Of a stretch of 64,000 nt of DNA, positions 17,021 to 26,185 are shown piece after piece. Source of the DNA: Tessaracoccus flavus (lineage in GTDB: Bacteria > Actinomycetota > Actinomycetes > Propionibacteriales > Propionibacteriaceae). Positions within the stretch are counted from its first letter, which is position 1; the number at the start of each line of letters is the position of its first letter. Under the pieces are notes generated by a model. The model saw nothing but the letters and a program-made list of their open reading frames with translations, was not told the origin of the DNA and made no database searches. Both the position numbers and the translations under genes were made by a program. The stretch lies in the NCBI RefSeq assembly GCF_001997295.1, contig NZ_CP019605.1, forward strand, positions 2,914,001 to 2,978,000, given 5' to 3'.

Positions 17021-17052
17021 CTGAGGCCGCCCGGGAACGTGGGCGGCCTCAG
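17021..17052 (-). terminator. Terminator of glpD
   Basis: Perfect 12-bp arms CTGAGGCCGCCC (17021-17032) and GGGCGGCCTCAG (17041-17052), 13 bases beyond the glpD stop. On the minus strand it is followed by CTTTTG. Confidence 0.75.
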
Positions 17053-17065
17053 CGTCTGGGGGGAA

Positions 17066-18784
17066 TCAGCCGACGATGTCCTCGGCCTTCATGCGCTCCG
17101 CGGAGGCCGCCTCGTCGGTGGTCTGCTCCTCGGCCGCGAGTTCCGCCGCGATCCGGGCGCGGTAGTTCTCCTTCTCCTTGGCGACGCGGGCCTCGTCCCA
17201 GCCGAGCGCCTTGGCCGCGATCTCGGCCACCTCGTCGACGGCCGCGCCACCGCGGTCGCGGGACTCGGAGTTCAGCCGGACGCGGGCGATGAAGATGTCC
17301 TCCAGGTGGAGGGCACCCTCGACGGTGCACGCACGGTGCACCTCAGCGCGCAGGAACTGCGGCGCGGCGGCCAGCGGCTTGCCGAGGCTCTCGTCCTCGT
17401 CGATCGACTCGAGCAGTTCACCGAGCTCCGACCCGTAGCGGGACAGCAGGTGCTTCATCCGGTCGGCGTCGAAGCCGTACTGGGCGCCCAGCCGCTCGGC
17501 CTGGTTGCGCATCGCTTCGAGGCCGGGTGCGCCCAGCAGCGGCAGGTCGGCCGTGATGGACGGCTTGGCCTTGGCCAGCTGCTCGCCCAGGGCGAAGTCG
17601 ACGGCGTCCTCGGCCATCACGCGGTAGGTGGTGTACTTGCCACCGGCGATGGCGACCATGCCGGGCGCCACTTCGGTGACGGTGTGCTCGCGGGAGACCT
17701 TCGTCGACTTCGACTCGTCGAGCACCTTCGGCTGCAGCAGGGGCCGCAGACCCGCGTAGGTGCCGATGATGTCGTCGCGGGTCAGGGGCTTGGCCAGCAC
17801 CTCGTTGGCGTGGGCGAGCACGTAGTCGATGTCGGCGCTGGTGGGCACCGGGTGCTTGAGCTGCTCGTGCCAGGCGGTGTCGGTGGTACCGATCACCCAG
17901 TAGTGCTGCCACGGGATGATGAAGAGCACCGACTTCTCGGTGCGCAGGAACATGCCCGACTTCGCCTTGATCCGGTCACGCGGAATGACGATGTGGATGC
18001 CCTTGCTGGCCAGCACCTTCAGGCCGCCGGTGCCGCCGGCCATGTCCTGTGTCTCCTCGGTCCACACGCCGGTGGCGTTGATGATGCGCTTGGCGTTGAT
18101 GCGCAGCTCCTCGCCGGTCTCGAGGTCGGTGGCGCGAACGCCGTCGACGCGGCCGTTGCTGCCCTTGGTGACCTCGGTCACCCGCACACGGCTCGCGGCT
18201 TCCGCCCCGTACTGCAGCGCGGTCCGGACGAGCGCGATGACCATGCGGGCGTCGTCGACGCGGGCGTCGTAGAACTCGATCGCGCCGATGAGGGCGTCGG
18301 GCTTGACGTCGGGGAAGCGGCGCATGGCGCCCTTCTTCGAGAGGTGCCGCTGGATCGGGACGGTCTTCTTGCCGCCCGCGCCGGCCACCGCGAGCACGTC
18401 GTAGAGACCGACGCCGACCGCGGAGTAGGCGCGCTCGATGACGCGCTGCTTGAGCGGCCACAGGAACGGCTGGGCCTCGACGAGGTGGGGGGCGATCTTC
18501 GTGAGCAGACGTCCGCGCTCGGTGAGAGCTTCGGCCACCAGCTTGAAGTCGAGGTTGTAGAGGTACCGGAGCCCTCCGTGGATGAGGCGCGACGAGCGCG
18601 ACGACGTGCCGGCGGCCCAGTCCTGGGCCTCGATGACCGCGGTCCGGAGGCCGCGCGAGGCGGCGTCCAAGGCGATCCCCGCACCGGTGACACCGCCACC
18701 GATCACCAGTACGTCGAACGTCTCGGTCGACATCGCGGAGAGAGAGTTGCTGCGTTGTTCAGGCGTCAAGGCCGTATGGGTCAT
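17066..18784 (-). CDS. glpD: Glycerol-3-phosphate dehydrogenase (FAD)
   Basis: 572 residues from the ATG at 18784, with AAGGAG seven bases upstream. The FAD dinucleotide site is FDVLVIGGGVTGAGIALDAA near residues 24-43, followed by the family signature GTSSRSSRLIHGGLRYL. The FAD-dependent dehydrogenase core is followed by the C-terminal GlpD cap domain, ending in charged helices. It oxidises glycerol-3-phosphate to dihydroxyacetone phosphate and feeds electrons to quinones at the membrane. A SorC-type regulator is divergent, with a perfect palindrome between them, so control by that regulator is likely. Confidence 0.95.
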   Translation of the reverse strand: MTHTALTPEQRSNSLSAMSTETFDVLVIGGGVTGAGIALDAASRGLRTAVIEAQDWAAGTSSRSSRLIHGGLRYLYNLDFKLVAEALTERGRLLTKIAPHLVEAQPFLWPLKQRVIERAYSAVGVGLYDVLAVAGAGGKKTVPIQRHLSKKGAMRRFPDVKPDALIGAIEFYDARVDDARMVIALVRTALQYGAEAASRVRVTEVTKGSNGRVDGVRATDLETGEELRINAKRIINATGVWTEETQDMAGGTGGLKVLASKGIHIVIPRDRIKAKSGMFLRTEKSVLFIIPWQHYWVIGTTDTAWHEQLKHPVPTSADIDYVLAHANEVLAKPLTRDDIIGTYAGLRPLLQPKVLDESKSTKVSREHTVTEVAPGMVAIAGGKYTTYRVMAEDAVDFALGEQLAKAKPSITADLPLLGAPGLEAMRNQAERLGAQYGFDADRMKHLLSRYGSELGELLESIDEDESLGKPLAAAPQFLRAEVHRACTVEGALHLEDIFIARVRLNSESRDRGGAAVDEVAEIAAKALGWDEARVAKEKENYRARIAAELAAEEQTTDEAASAERMKAEDIVG

Positions 18785-18823
18785 GGGGATGCTCCTTCGC
18801 TGTCCTGCCCCTAGCGTCGCCCG

Positions 18824-18864
18824 CCTGCACGCTTTACGCAATCGCCCTGCACGTTCGTGCAGGG
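18824..18864. promoter_or_regulatory. Operator between glpD and the SorC-type regulator
   Basis: CCCTGCACG-TT-CGTGCAGGG at 18845-18864 is a perfect inverted repeat with 9-bp arms. An extra half-site CCTGCACG lies at 18824-18831, 22 bp before the matching base of the left arm. SorC-family repressors bind paired palindromic sites; placement in the divergent promoter region supports shared control. Confidence 0.7.
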
Positions 18865-18908
18865 ACAGCCTAGGATGACTGGCGAGAGTGCAAGTGAAGG
18901 GGCTGCCC

Positions 18909-19880
18909 ATGGATCGAGCCAGCGACGACCTGCTCACGGTGGCGCGGATGTATTACGTCCAGTCCGAAACCATGGACGCGATCGCGCACCACCTCGGGGT
19001 GTCCCGCTCGACGGTGTCGCGGCTCCTCAAGGAAGCCCGCGAACGTGGCCTGGTTCGCGTCAGCATCGTCGATCCCGACCGCCCCATGAACCGGATGGCC
19101 GAGCTGTTCTCCAAGCACTTCAACGTCACTGCGCACCTCGTCCACGTTCGCCCCGGGGCCAGTTCGATCTTCCGCCTCGATCAGGTGGCCCGGATGGCCG
19201 CCGGCATCCTCAGCGACACCGTCGAGGACGGCGACACCGTCGGGGTGGCCTGGGGGACGACGACGTCGGCCGTCGCAACCCACCTGCGCCCGAGGGATCT
19301 CACCGGTGTCACGGTGATAGGCCTCAATGGCGGCGCCAACCACCAGACGACGGGGCTCCCCTACGTCGGCAGCATCCTCCACCGCTTCGCGACAGCCTTC
19401 CGCGGGCAGGAGCAGTTGCTGGCGCTCCCCGCCTTCTTCGACGACCCCGCCACCCGCGAGGCCATGTGGCGCGAACAGAGCACCCGCCACATCCTCACCG
19501 TCCGGGCCAACTGCAACGTCGCCATTTTCGGCGTCGGCGGGCTCAACTCCGAGCTCCAGAGCCACGTCTACGCGTCGAACTACCTGGGCGCCGACGACCT
19601 GAAGCACTTGCGCGAGCAGAACGTCGTCGGGGATGTGTGCACGGTGATGCTCCGCGAGGACGGCAGCTACCGGGATCTGGCGATCAACAAGCGCGCCACG
19701 GGGATGACGCCGGCCGAACTGCAGCGCATCCCGAGGCGCATCTGCGTCGTCAGCGGGCTGTCGAAGGCTTCGCCCGTCCTGGGGGCCCTCCGGGCGCGGG
19801 TGGCGACTGATCTCGTCATCGACGAGGAGACCGCGCGCGCAGTGCTCAACCTCATGAAGCCAGGCATCAGGCTGAATTGA
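18909..19880 (+). CDS. SorC/DeoR-type transcriptional regulator
   Basis: 323 residues from the ATG at 18909, six bases after GAAGGGG. The N-terminal helix-turn-helix reads ETMDAIAHHLGVSRSTVSRL (about 20-40), and the rest is a phosphosugar-binding Rossmann-like domain of the SorC family (DTVGVAWGTTTSAVATHL, FGVGGLNSEL, ending VATDLVIDEETARAVL). Such proteins sense phosphorylated sugars or polyols. Divergence from glpD with a perfect palindrome between suggests it responds to glycerol-3-phosphate or a related metabolite; the ligand is inferred, not shown. Confidence 0.85.
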   Translation: MDRASDDLLTVARMYYVQSETMDAIAHHLGVSRSTVSRLLKEARERGLVRVSIVDPDRPMNRMAELFSKHFNVTAHLVHVRPGASSIFRLDQVARMAAGILSDTVEDGDTVGVAWGTTTSAVATHLRPRDLTGVTVIGLNGGANHQTTGLPYVGSILHRFATAFRGQEQLLALPAFFDDPATREAMWREQSTRHILTVRANCNVAIFGVGGLNSELQSHVYASNYLGADDLKHLREQNVVGDVCTVMLREDGSYRDLAINKRATGMTPAELQRIPRRICVVSGLSKASPVLGALRARVATDLVIDEETARAVLNLMKPGIRLN

Positions 19881-19937
19881 GGGGTGCGCCCCGCGGCCCT
19901 TGCGCTGGATCGGGTGGGCTGGCTTAGGCTTCACTCC

Positions 19938-20860
19938 ATGTCCGACCAGATCGTTACCGAGGTTGCCGGCTCTACCGCCCGCGTCACCCTGAACCGACCC
20001 GAGGTCATCAACGCCCTCACCGAACCCATGCTGACCGAGATGCATGAGGCTCTCGTCCGCTGGGGCGACGACGACGCCATCACTGCCGTCGAGTTCCTGG
20101 GGGCTGGCCATCGCGGCTTCTGCGCCGGCGCCGACGTCCGGGCGTTGGCCGCGTCCGTCGGGTCCGACCCCTCGTGGCTGCGGTTCCTGGAGACCGAGTA
20201 CGCCCTCAACATCCTGATCGCGGACTACCCCAAGCCGATCACCACGCACCTGCGCGGAGTGACGATGGGCGGCGGCATGGGGCTGGGCTGTCACGCGGCC
20301 CGGCGCATCGTGTACGCCGACACGGTGATGGCGATGCCCGAGACCAAGATCGGCTTCTTCCCCGACGTCGGCATCATGCACCAACTCTCCCGCGCCGGCG
20401 CCGTCGGGCGCCACATCGCGCTCACATCGGCCACCTTCACCGGCGGCGACGCCATCCGGCTCGGGCTCGCCGACGAATCCGCCGACGGCGACCTTCCCGC
20501 CCCCCTGTTCGACGACTCGGCGGCCTGGATCGAGGAGTGTTACGCCTCCGACGACCCCGTCGAGATCGCCCGGGCCCTGGAGAGTCACCCCGACGAGGCG
20601 GCCCGCGAGGCCGGCAGGGCCCTCCGCGCCCGCTCCCCTTCGCGGTGCACGTCACGCTGAGGGCGCTCATCCGTGCCCAATCCCTGACCCTGAGCGAGGT
20701 GCTCTACCAGGACCTGCGGCTCGCGGAGTCGGTCATCCCCGTCGACTTCGTCGAGGGGGTCCGCGCCCTGCTCGTCGACAAGGACAACTCCCCGAAGTGG
20801 ACCCACGAGAACCTCGAGGCCGTCCCCCTCGACCTCGTCAATGCCGCCTTCGCCTACTGA
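19938..20860 (+). pseudogene. 3-Hydroxyisobutyryl-CoA hydrolase / enoyl-CoA hydratase family, frameshifted
   Basis: The first frame (19938-20660) gives the crotonase fold: ITAVEFLGAGHRGFCAGADV (oxyanion region), THLRGVTMGGGMGLG and ETKIGFFPDVG, the last typical of the hydroxyisobutyryl-CoA hydrolase group. Near 20640, at TCCCC, one base is missing. The sequence resumes in the next frame as FAVHVTLRALIRAQSLTLSE and continues to a natural end LDLVNAAFAY at 20860. The total would be about 307 residues. The hydrolase acts in valine catabolism. A deletion in a short C run may be a sequencing error or a phase-variable loss; otherwise the C-terminal helices are lost. Confidence 0.75.
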
Positions 20861-20878
20861 CCGACTGTTGTGCTTCCG

Positions 20879-20943
20879 TTCGCCCTGAAGAAACGACGTG
20901 CCGTGCCTCATACGGCGCTCGAGGGACGTTTTCTCAGGGCGAA
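20879..20943. terminator. Long imperfect hairpin upstream of trxB
   Basis: Outer arms TTCGCCCTGA (20879-20888) and TCAGGGCGAA (20934-20943) continue inward as GAAACG against CGTTTTC, with one bulged base, around a loop of about 30 bases. It may terminate the hydrolase transcript. No T run follows directly. Confidence 0.45.
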
Positions 20944-21048
20944 TCAACATCCTGCGCCCCCTTCCGTACGGGGAGACGGGTTCGGATTGGGCGGCTGGGA
21001 CGCAGCGCCTAGGATTGAGCGCGAACAACTGCCTCTCTAGGAAGCCGC

Positions 21049-21990
21049 ATGTCTGCTGACACCATCCACGACGTCATCATCGTCGGGTCCGGCCCCGCCG
21101 GCTACACCGCCGCCATCTACGCGGCGCGCGCCAACCTCAAGCCCCTCGTCTTCGAGGGCGCCTTCGATTCGGGCGGCGCACTGATGAACACCACCGAGGT
21201 GGAGAACTACCCCGGCTTCCCCGAGGGCATCCAGGGCCCCGACCTCATGACTGCCATGCGCTCCCAGGCCGAGCGGTTCGGCGCCAGCCTCATCACCGAC
21301 GACGTGACCGCGCTCGACCTGACCGGCGAGATCAAGGTCGTCAAGGACTCCGAGGACGTCGAATACCGCGGCCGCTCGGTCATCCTCGCCATGGGCTCGG
21401 CCTACCGCAAGCTCGGCCTCCCGGACGAGGACCGGCTCTCCGGCCGCGGCGTGTCCTACTGCGCCACCTGCGACGGCGCGTTCTTCCGCGACAAGCCCAT
21501 CGCCGTCGTCGGCGGCGGTGACTCCGCCATGGAAGAGGCCACCTTCCTCTCCCGCTTCGGCTCGAAGGTCGTCGTCGTGCACCGCCGCGACGAGCTGCGC
21601 GCCTCCAAGATCATGGCCGAGCGCGCCATGAACGACCCGAAGATCGAGTTCGCCTGGAACTCCGCCGTCAGCGGGATCAACGGCGCGAACAGCGTGGAGT
21701 CGATCACCCTGACCGACACTGTCACCGGCGAGACGCGCGACGTCGAGATCAACGGCCTCTTCGTCGCCATCGGGCATGACCCCCGCTCCGACCTGGTCAA
21801 GGATGAGGTGCACCTCGACGCCAACGGCTACGTCCTCGTCGAGGGACGAACCACCGCCACCAACCTGCCCGGCGTCTTCGCCTGCGGCGACCTCGTCGAC
21901 CACAACTACCGCCAGGCCATCACCGCCGCCGGCAGCGGCTGCTCGGCGGCCCTCGACGCGGAGCGCTTCCTCGCCTCCCTCGACGACTGA
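21049..21990 (+). CDS. trxB: Thioredoxin-disulfide reductase
   Basis: 313 residues. The FAD site is [20 protein letters not shown] near residues 8-27, the redox pair is CATC within [15 protein letters not shown] near 140, the NADPH site is [12 protein letters not shown] near 155, and the C-terminal FAD segment is [19 protein letters not shown]. It reduces thioredoxin with NADPH. trxA follows after 89 bases in the same direction. Confidence 0.97.
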   Translation: MSADTIHDVIIVGSGPAGYTAAIYAARANLKPLVFEGAFDSGGALMNTTEVENYPGFPEGIQGPDLMTAMRSQAERFGASLITDDVTALDLTGEIKVVKDSEDVEYRGRSVILAMGSAYRKLGLPDEDRLSGRGVSYCATCDGAFFRDKPIAVVGGGDSAMEEATFLSRFGSKVVVVHRRDELRASKIMAERAMNDPKIEFAWNSAVSGINGANSVESITLTDTVTGETRDVEINGLFVAIGHDPRSDLVKDEVHLDANGYVLVEGRTTATNLPGVFACGDLVDHNYRQAITAAGSGCSAALDAERFLASLDD

Positions 21991-22079
21991 TCGCGCGGCG
22001 TTCCGGCGACAATCCCACCGGAACGCCTCAGCCGTCGCACACTAGACTCACCAGCTCCCCCGGAGAAAGAAGAGGCACC

Positions 22080-22397
22080 ATGCCAGTCACCGCTGTGACC
22101 GAGAAGACCTTCGTCGACGAAGTCCTGATGGGCGAAGGCCTCGTCATCGTCGACTACTGGGCCGACTGGTGCGCGCCCTGCAAGCAGATGTCACCCATCA
22201 TCGACGAGCTGGCCAAGGAATACCCCGACGTGAAGTTCGTCAAGGTGGACACCAACGCCAACCCCAACCTCGCCGCGGAACAGGGTGTGCTGAGCCTCCC
22301 GACGTTGCAGTTCTTCACGGGCGGTCGGGTGGCGAAGTCGCTCTCCGGTGGCAAGACCAAGGGAGCGCTCAAAAAGGCCATCGACGAGCTGCGCTGA
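22080..22397 (+). CDS. trxA: Thioredoxin
   Basis: 105 residues, full length for the family. The active site is WADWCAPCKQM (residues 27-37; CAPC rather than the usual CGPC), with the cis-Pro loop SLPTLQFF near residue 75. A GAAAGAAGAGG stretch precedes the ATG. It is the substrate of the trxB product upstream. The CAPC variant may alter the redox potential. The stop overlaps the ATG of the next gene (ATGA). Confidence 0.95.
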   Translation: MPVTAVTEKTFVDEVLMGEGLVIVDYWADWCAPCKQMSPIIDELAKEYPDVKFVKVDTNANPNLAAEQGVLSLPTLQFFTGGRVAKSLSGGKTKGALKKAIDELR

Positions 22398-22981
22398 TGA
22401 GCGAGCCTTTCGAGCCGAACCCGGCCCCGCCCACGTGGACGGCGGTCGGTCCCGACCACGACGCCGCCCCACCTCCCATCCCCACGTGGGCGAAGGTGCT
22501 GGGTGTGACGGCGTTGGCGCTGTTGGTTGTGCTCGCAGGGCTGCTCGGCACCGCTCTCGGGCGGTGGTCCCCGACCCCGGCACCATCGGCGACCCCGTCG
22601 CCGTCGCCGTCGCCCTCGTTCGAGCTCACGCCTCCCGTCCAGGTCGGCGAGTTCGTCGCCGGTGACATCACCGAGAGCGCGGGCCCCGCACCGCTCAACC
22701 AACGCATCGTCAGGGCCAGCTACAGCGACGGGTCGGACAGACTGCTTCTCGTCCTCACCTGGCCCGAGGAGGACATCGACACCTTCGTGACCGGGGCCGG
22801 CATCGAGGACGCCCAGGAGCTGACGGCAGGCACCATCTGCGGTACGTCCCTCGACACTGACCTCCCGGCCTGCGCGCGGCTCTCCGGAGACACCGGCCTG
22901 CTCCTGCTGGCGGTGACGGAGCAGCGCCCGACCGTCGTGGCGGCGCTCCTGTCGGAGTTCGAGCGCGCGCTGGTGGATTGA
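22397..22981 (+). CDS. Single-pass membrane protein, unknown function
   Basis: 194 residues starting on the ATGA that overlaps the trxA stop, so probably translationally coupled. A Pro-rich cytoplasmic start (about 30 residues) leads to one membrane segment (VLGVTALALLVVLAGLLGTA), a PSPSPSPS linker and an extracytoplasmic domain of about 120 residues with two cysteines (TICGTSLDTDLPACARL) that could form a disulfide. No family recognised. Coupling to thioredoxin hints at, but does not show, a link to thiol chemistry. Confidence 0.65.
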   Translation: MSEPFEPNPAPPTWTAVGPDHDAAPPPIPTWAKVLGVTALALLVVLAGLLGTALGRWSPTPAPSATPSPSPSPSFELTPPVQVGEFVAGDITESAGPAPLNQRIVRASYSDGSDRLLLVLTWPEEDIDTFVTGAGIEDAQELTAGTICGTSLDTDLPACARLSGDTGLLLLAVTEQRPTVVAALLSEFERALVD

Positions 22982-23071
22982 GGCACGCGCCGGGCAGCCC
23001 GTGATGCTCGGCAGCCCACCCGATACTCTGGACGGGCACACCAGCGGGCCGAGCCCGTCCAACCCCGAGGC

Positions 23072-24385
23072 ATGACCGTGACCGACCACCCCAGATACGA
23101 CACCCGTCTCGACCGGTACGTCGACAGCTACGCACAGCGCACCAACGGGATGCGGGTCTCCGCCGTCCGCGCGCTGTTCGCCGTTGCGAACCGCCCGGAG
23201 ATCGTGTCTCTTGCTGGTGGCATGCCGAACATCAAGGACCTCCCGCTGGGCGACATCGCCGACTCCATGGCCGAGATGATCCGCACCCGGGGCACGCAGG
23301 TGATGCAGTACGGCTCGGGCCAGGGCGAGCCGGAGCTCCGCGAACAGATCCTTGACGTCATGGCCCTCGAGGGCATCGTCGCCCACCCCGACGACCTCGT
23401 CATCACGGCCGGTTCGCAGCAGGGTCTGGATCTGGTCACCCGCATCTTCTGCGATCCCGGCGACGTCGTGCTCGCGGAATCCCCCTCGTACGTGGGGGCG
23501 CTCGGCACCTTCCTCAGCTACCAGGTCGAGGTGGTGCACGTCCCCTCGGACGATCAGGGCCTCGACCCCGTCGCACTCGTGGAGACCATCGCGCGGGTGA
23601 AGGCGGCGGGCAAGCGCATCAAGTTCCTCTACACCATCCCGAACTACAACAATCCATCCGGCGTCACCCAGTCCGCGAGGCGCCGCCTCGACATCGTCGC
23701 GGCCTGCCGCGCCGCGGGCGTGCTCGTGGTCGAGGACAACCCCTACGGCCTGCTCGCCCTCGACGCCGAACCCATCCCCGCCATGCGCTCGGCCGCCGAC
23801 GACGTCATCTACCTCGGGTCCTTTTCCAAGACCTTCGCCCCCGGGTTCCGCGTCGGCTGGGTGCTGGCCCCCCACGCGGTGCGGGAGAAGCTCGTGCTCG
23901 CGCAGGAGTCGGCCACGCTGTGTCCGCCCGTGTTCAGCCAGTTCGCGATCAGCAACTACCTGGCCAACCACGACTGGAAGGGCCAGGTCGTCGTCTTCCG
24001 CGACATGTACCGCGGCCGCCGCGACGCGATGCTCTCCGCGCTGGAGGAGGAGATGCCGCCGGGCACCTCGTGGACCCGACCGGCGGGCGGCTTCTTCGTG
24101 TGGGTCACCCTCCCCGAGGGGCTCGACTCACAGGCCATGCTTCCACGCGGCGTCGACGCCCGCGTCGCCTTCGTGCCCGGCAGCGCGTTCTACGCCGACG
24201 GCCAGGGTGCCCGCAATGTCAGGCTCTCCTTCTGCTTCCCGCCGGCCGAACGCATCGAAGTGGGCGTACAGCGCTTCGCCGAAGTGGTCCGCCGTGAACT
24301 CGACATGATGGACATCTTCGGCGTCCACTCCCCCGCCCCCATCGAACCCCATCGTCCCGCCGGCCCTGGCCCGGACCTGAGCTGA
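23072..24385 (+). CDS. PLP-dependent aminotransferase, class I/II
   Basis: 437 residues. Visible fold-type I marks: YGSGQGEPELREQILDVMA, the substrate-side YTIPNYNNPSGVTQS (Asn pair), VVEDNPYGLLA with the PLP-ring Asp, and the Schiff-base lysine in YLGSFSKTFAPGFRVGW near residue 255. It most resembles the 2-aminoadipate/aromatic aminotransferase group related to MocR C-terminal domains, without an N-terminal DNA-binding domain. The specific amino acid is not determined. It is followed after 13 bases by a ddl-like gene. Confidence 0.85.
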   Translation: MTVTDHPRYDTRLDRYVDSYAQRTNGMRVSAVRALFAVANRPEIVSLAGGMPNIKDLPLGDIADSMAEMIRTRGTQVMQYGSGQGEPELREQILDVMALEGIVAHPDDLVITAGSQQGLDLVTRIFCDPGDVVLAESPSYVGALGTFLSYQVEVVHVPSDDQGLDPVALVETIARVKAAGKRIKFLYTIPNYNNPSGVTQSARRRLDIVAACRAAGVLVVEDNPYGLLALDAEPIPAMRSAADDVIYLGSFSKTFAPGFRVGWVLAPHAVREKLVLAQESATLCPPVFSQFAISNYLANHDWKGQVVVFRDMYRGRRDAMLSALEEEMPPGTSWTRPAGGFFVWVTLPEGLDSQAMLPRGVDARVAFVPGSAFYADGQGARNVRLSFCFPPAERIEVGVQRFAEVVRRELDMMDIFGVHSPAPIEPHRPAGPGPDLS

Positions 24386-24398
24386 CAAGGAGTCACGC

Positions 24399-25331
24399 AT
24401 GACCGTCATCGTCATCGCCGGAGGCCTCAGCCACGAGCGCGACGTCTCGCTGCGCTCCGGTCGTCGCGTGGCCCAGGCCCTGCGCGACGCAGGCCTCGAC
24501 GTCTTGGAGACCGACGTCAACGCCGACCTCGTCGGCCTCATCCGCAGCACCGACGACGCCGTCGTCGTCCCGATGCTCCACGGCGGCCTCGGTGAGGACG
24601 GGGCGCTCCGCGAGGTGCTGGAGATCCTGGGGGTCCCCTTCGTCGGACCGACCGGGGCCTCGTCCCGGCTGACGTTCGACAAGGCGATCGCCACCTCCGT
24701 CGTCCGCGGGGCGGGACTCGCGACGCCGCGCCAGATCGCTCTGCCCCACGACATCTTCCGCGAACTCGGCGCGCCCGCCCTCATGGAGGGCATCGGCGCG
24801 CAGCTCGGTTACCCGCTCGTCGTGAAGCCGACCCGCAGCGGCTCGGCACTCGGCGTCACCAAGGTGGACTCCCCCGCCGCTCTGCCCTCCGCGCTGGTCG
24901 CCGCCTACGCGTACGGCACCGTCGCGGTGGTGGAGCAGTACCTGTCGGGCGTGGAGATCGCCGTCACGGTGCTCGACCTGGGTGACGGCGCCACCGCGTT
25001 GCCGCCCGTGGAGATCCGCCCGGAGTCGGGCGTCTACAACTACGAATCCCGCTACACCGCCGGCGCCACCCGGTTCGTCACGCCCGCGGAGCTCCCCGAC
25101 GACGTACTCGCCGCGGCCGGCGAACTGGCGGTCGCGGCGCACCGCGCTCTGGGGCTGCGCCACTTGTCCCGGGTCGACATGATCGTCGAGCCCGACGGAC
25201 GCCCCGTGTTCTTCGAGGGCAACGTGGCACCCGGCATGACGGAGACGTCGCTCGCCCCGCTGGCCTTCGAGGCCGCCGGTCTGGAGTTGAGTGACGTCTT
25301 CGCCCGTCTGGTCGACCTGGCGAGGGGTTGA
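24399..25331 (+). CDS. D-alanine-D-alanine ligase family (ATP-grasp) protein
   Basis: 310 residues, similar in size to Ddl. Domain marks: an N-terminal Rossmann-like segment with LHGGLGEDGALREVLEILGV, ATP-grasp residues KPTRSGSALGVTKV and VEQYLSGVEIAVTVL, and the metal/substrate loop FFEGNVAPGMTETSL, where Ddl usually has NTxPGMT. It probably ligates D-alanine for peptidoglycan, or a related dipeptide, since the N-to-loop variation is noticeable. Adjacent to the aminotransferase and SURF1 genes in one direction. Confidence 0.8.
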   Translation: MTVIVIAGGLSHERDVSLRSGRRVAQALRDAGLDVLETDVNADLVGLIRSTDDAVVVPMLHGGLGEDGALREVLEILGVPFVGPTGASSRLTFDKAIATSVVRGAGLATPRQIALPHDIFRELGAPALMEGIGAQLGYPLVVKPTRSGSALGVTKVDSPAALPSALVAAYAYGTVAVVEQYLSGVEIAVTVLDLGDGATALPPVEIRPESGVYNYESRYTAGATRFVTPAELPDDVLAAAGELAVAAHRALGLRHLSRVDMIVEPDGRPVFFEGNVAPGMTETSLAPLAFEAAGLELSDVFARLVDLARG

Positions 25332-25332
25332 T

Positions 25333-26046
25333 ATGGGGCTGCGCGCCAAGCAGGCCGTGGCGCTCGCCGCCGGGGTGGTCCTCGCCATCGTCATGGTGCT
25401 GCTGGGGCTCTGGCAGCAGGCCTCCTACGAGGAGTCCACGCGCGACGTCTCCGCGGAGCGGGCTGCGATGGAGCCCGTCTCGTTGCTGGACAACATCGCC
25501 GAGGACGGGAGCATCGAGGATATCTACGGTCGCAGGGTCCAGGTCTCCGGTGTCTACGAGGAACTGCCGACGCTGTTCGTCGGAAGCGAGCCGCCGCTGC
25601 GTGTGGTTGGCGCCCTGAGGACCACCGACGACCGAGTGCTGGCCGTGGTCCGCGGAGCCAGCGACCTGCCTGACGCCCCTCCCCCGCCGTCGGGCCAGCA
25701 GGACATCACGGGGATCTTCCTGGCTCCGGATCTGGCCACCGATCGGGTTGCCGACGGCGCCGACCTCGGCAGCCTTCGGATCCAGGCACTCGCCCAGGAC
25801 TGGCCCTCTCCGCTGATCGCCGGGTACGTCACGCTGTCGGCTGACGACGCCGCGGCCCAAGGCCTTGAGCCGGCCCCCCTGCTCCTCCCGGAGGCGGAAG
25901 GCTCAGCCACGCACCGCGGCTACGCCCTCCAGTGGTGGGTATTCGCGGCAGGCGCCATCGCGTTCGGCGTCTACGCAGCCCGTGGCCTGGAACAGGACGA
26001 GAAGAAGCGTCAGCGCAGAGCCGCCGAGACCCACCCGACCCCCTGA
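25333..26046 (+). CDS. SURF1-family membrane protein
   Basis: 237 residues from the ATG at 25333, one base after the ddl-like stop. An N-terminal membrane segment (AVALAAGVVLAIVMVLLGLW) followed by QQASYEE, a periplasmic-side beta domain with GRRVQVSGVYE, and a second C-terminal membrane segment (ALQWWVFAAGAIAFGVYAAR) is the SURF1 topology, including the conserved W in the second helix. SURF1 proteins help assemble cytochrome c oxidase (heme a insertion). The C-terminus is basic. Confidence 0.8.
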   Translation: MGLRAKQAVALAAGVVLAIVMVLLGLWQQASYEESTRDVSAERAAMEPVSLLDNIAEDGSIEDIYGRRVQVSGVYEELPTLFVGSEPPLRVVGALRTTDDRVLAVVRGASDLPDAPPPPSGQQDITGIFLAPDLATDRVADGADLGSLRIQALAQDWPSPLIAGYVTLSADDAAAQGLEPAPLLLPEAEGSATHRGYALQWWVFAAGAIAFGVYAARGLEQDEKKRQRRAAETHPTP

Positions 26047-26095
26047 GCTGAGCCCGATCCTCGGCTCCCGAGCACTACCGTGCGTCGGGTGGTGA

Positions 26096-26177
26096 GTTGA
26101 GCAAATGAGATGGGTCAACGCCGCGACACGCCGGTGAAACGATGTTTTGATTCGTTCACCTGTCTCATTTGCTCAAC
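26096..26177. repeat. 15-bp inverted repeat with 52-base loop between convergent genes
   Basis: GTTGAGCAAATGAGA (26096-26110) and TCTCATTTGCTCAAC (26163-26177) are exact inverses. The loop holds a smaller GGTGAA...TTCACC hairpin (26133-26160). It lies between the SURF1 and DUF3817 stop codons. It could be a shared terminator, a structured RNA or a mobile palindrome. Confidence 0.6.
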
Positions 26178-26185
26178 GCAACCCT

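Noticed and set aside
18870..20588. A 572-codon minus-strand frame opposite the SorC regulator and hydrolase
   Set aside because: Shadow frame; regulator and hydrolase domains are recognisable on the plus strand.
22154..23971. A 605-codon minus-strand frame opposite trxA and the aminotransferase
   Set aside because: Shadow frame without motifs; the plus-strand genes are clear.
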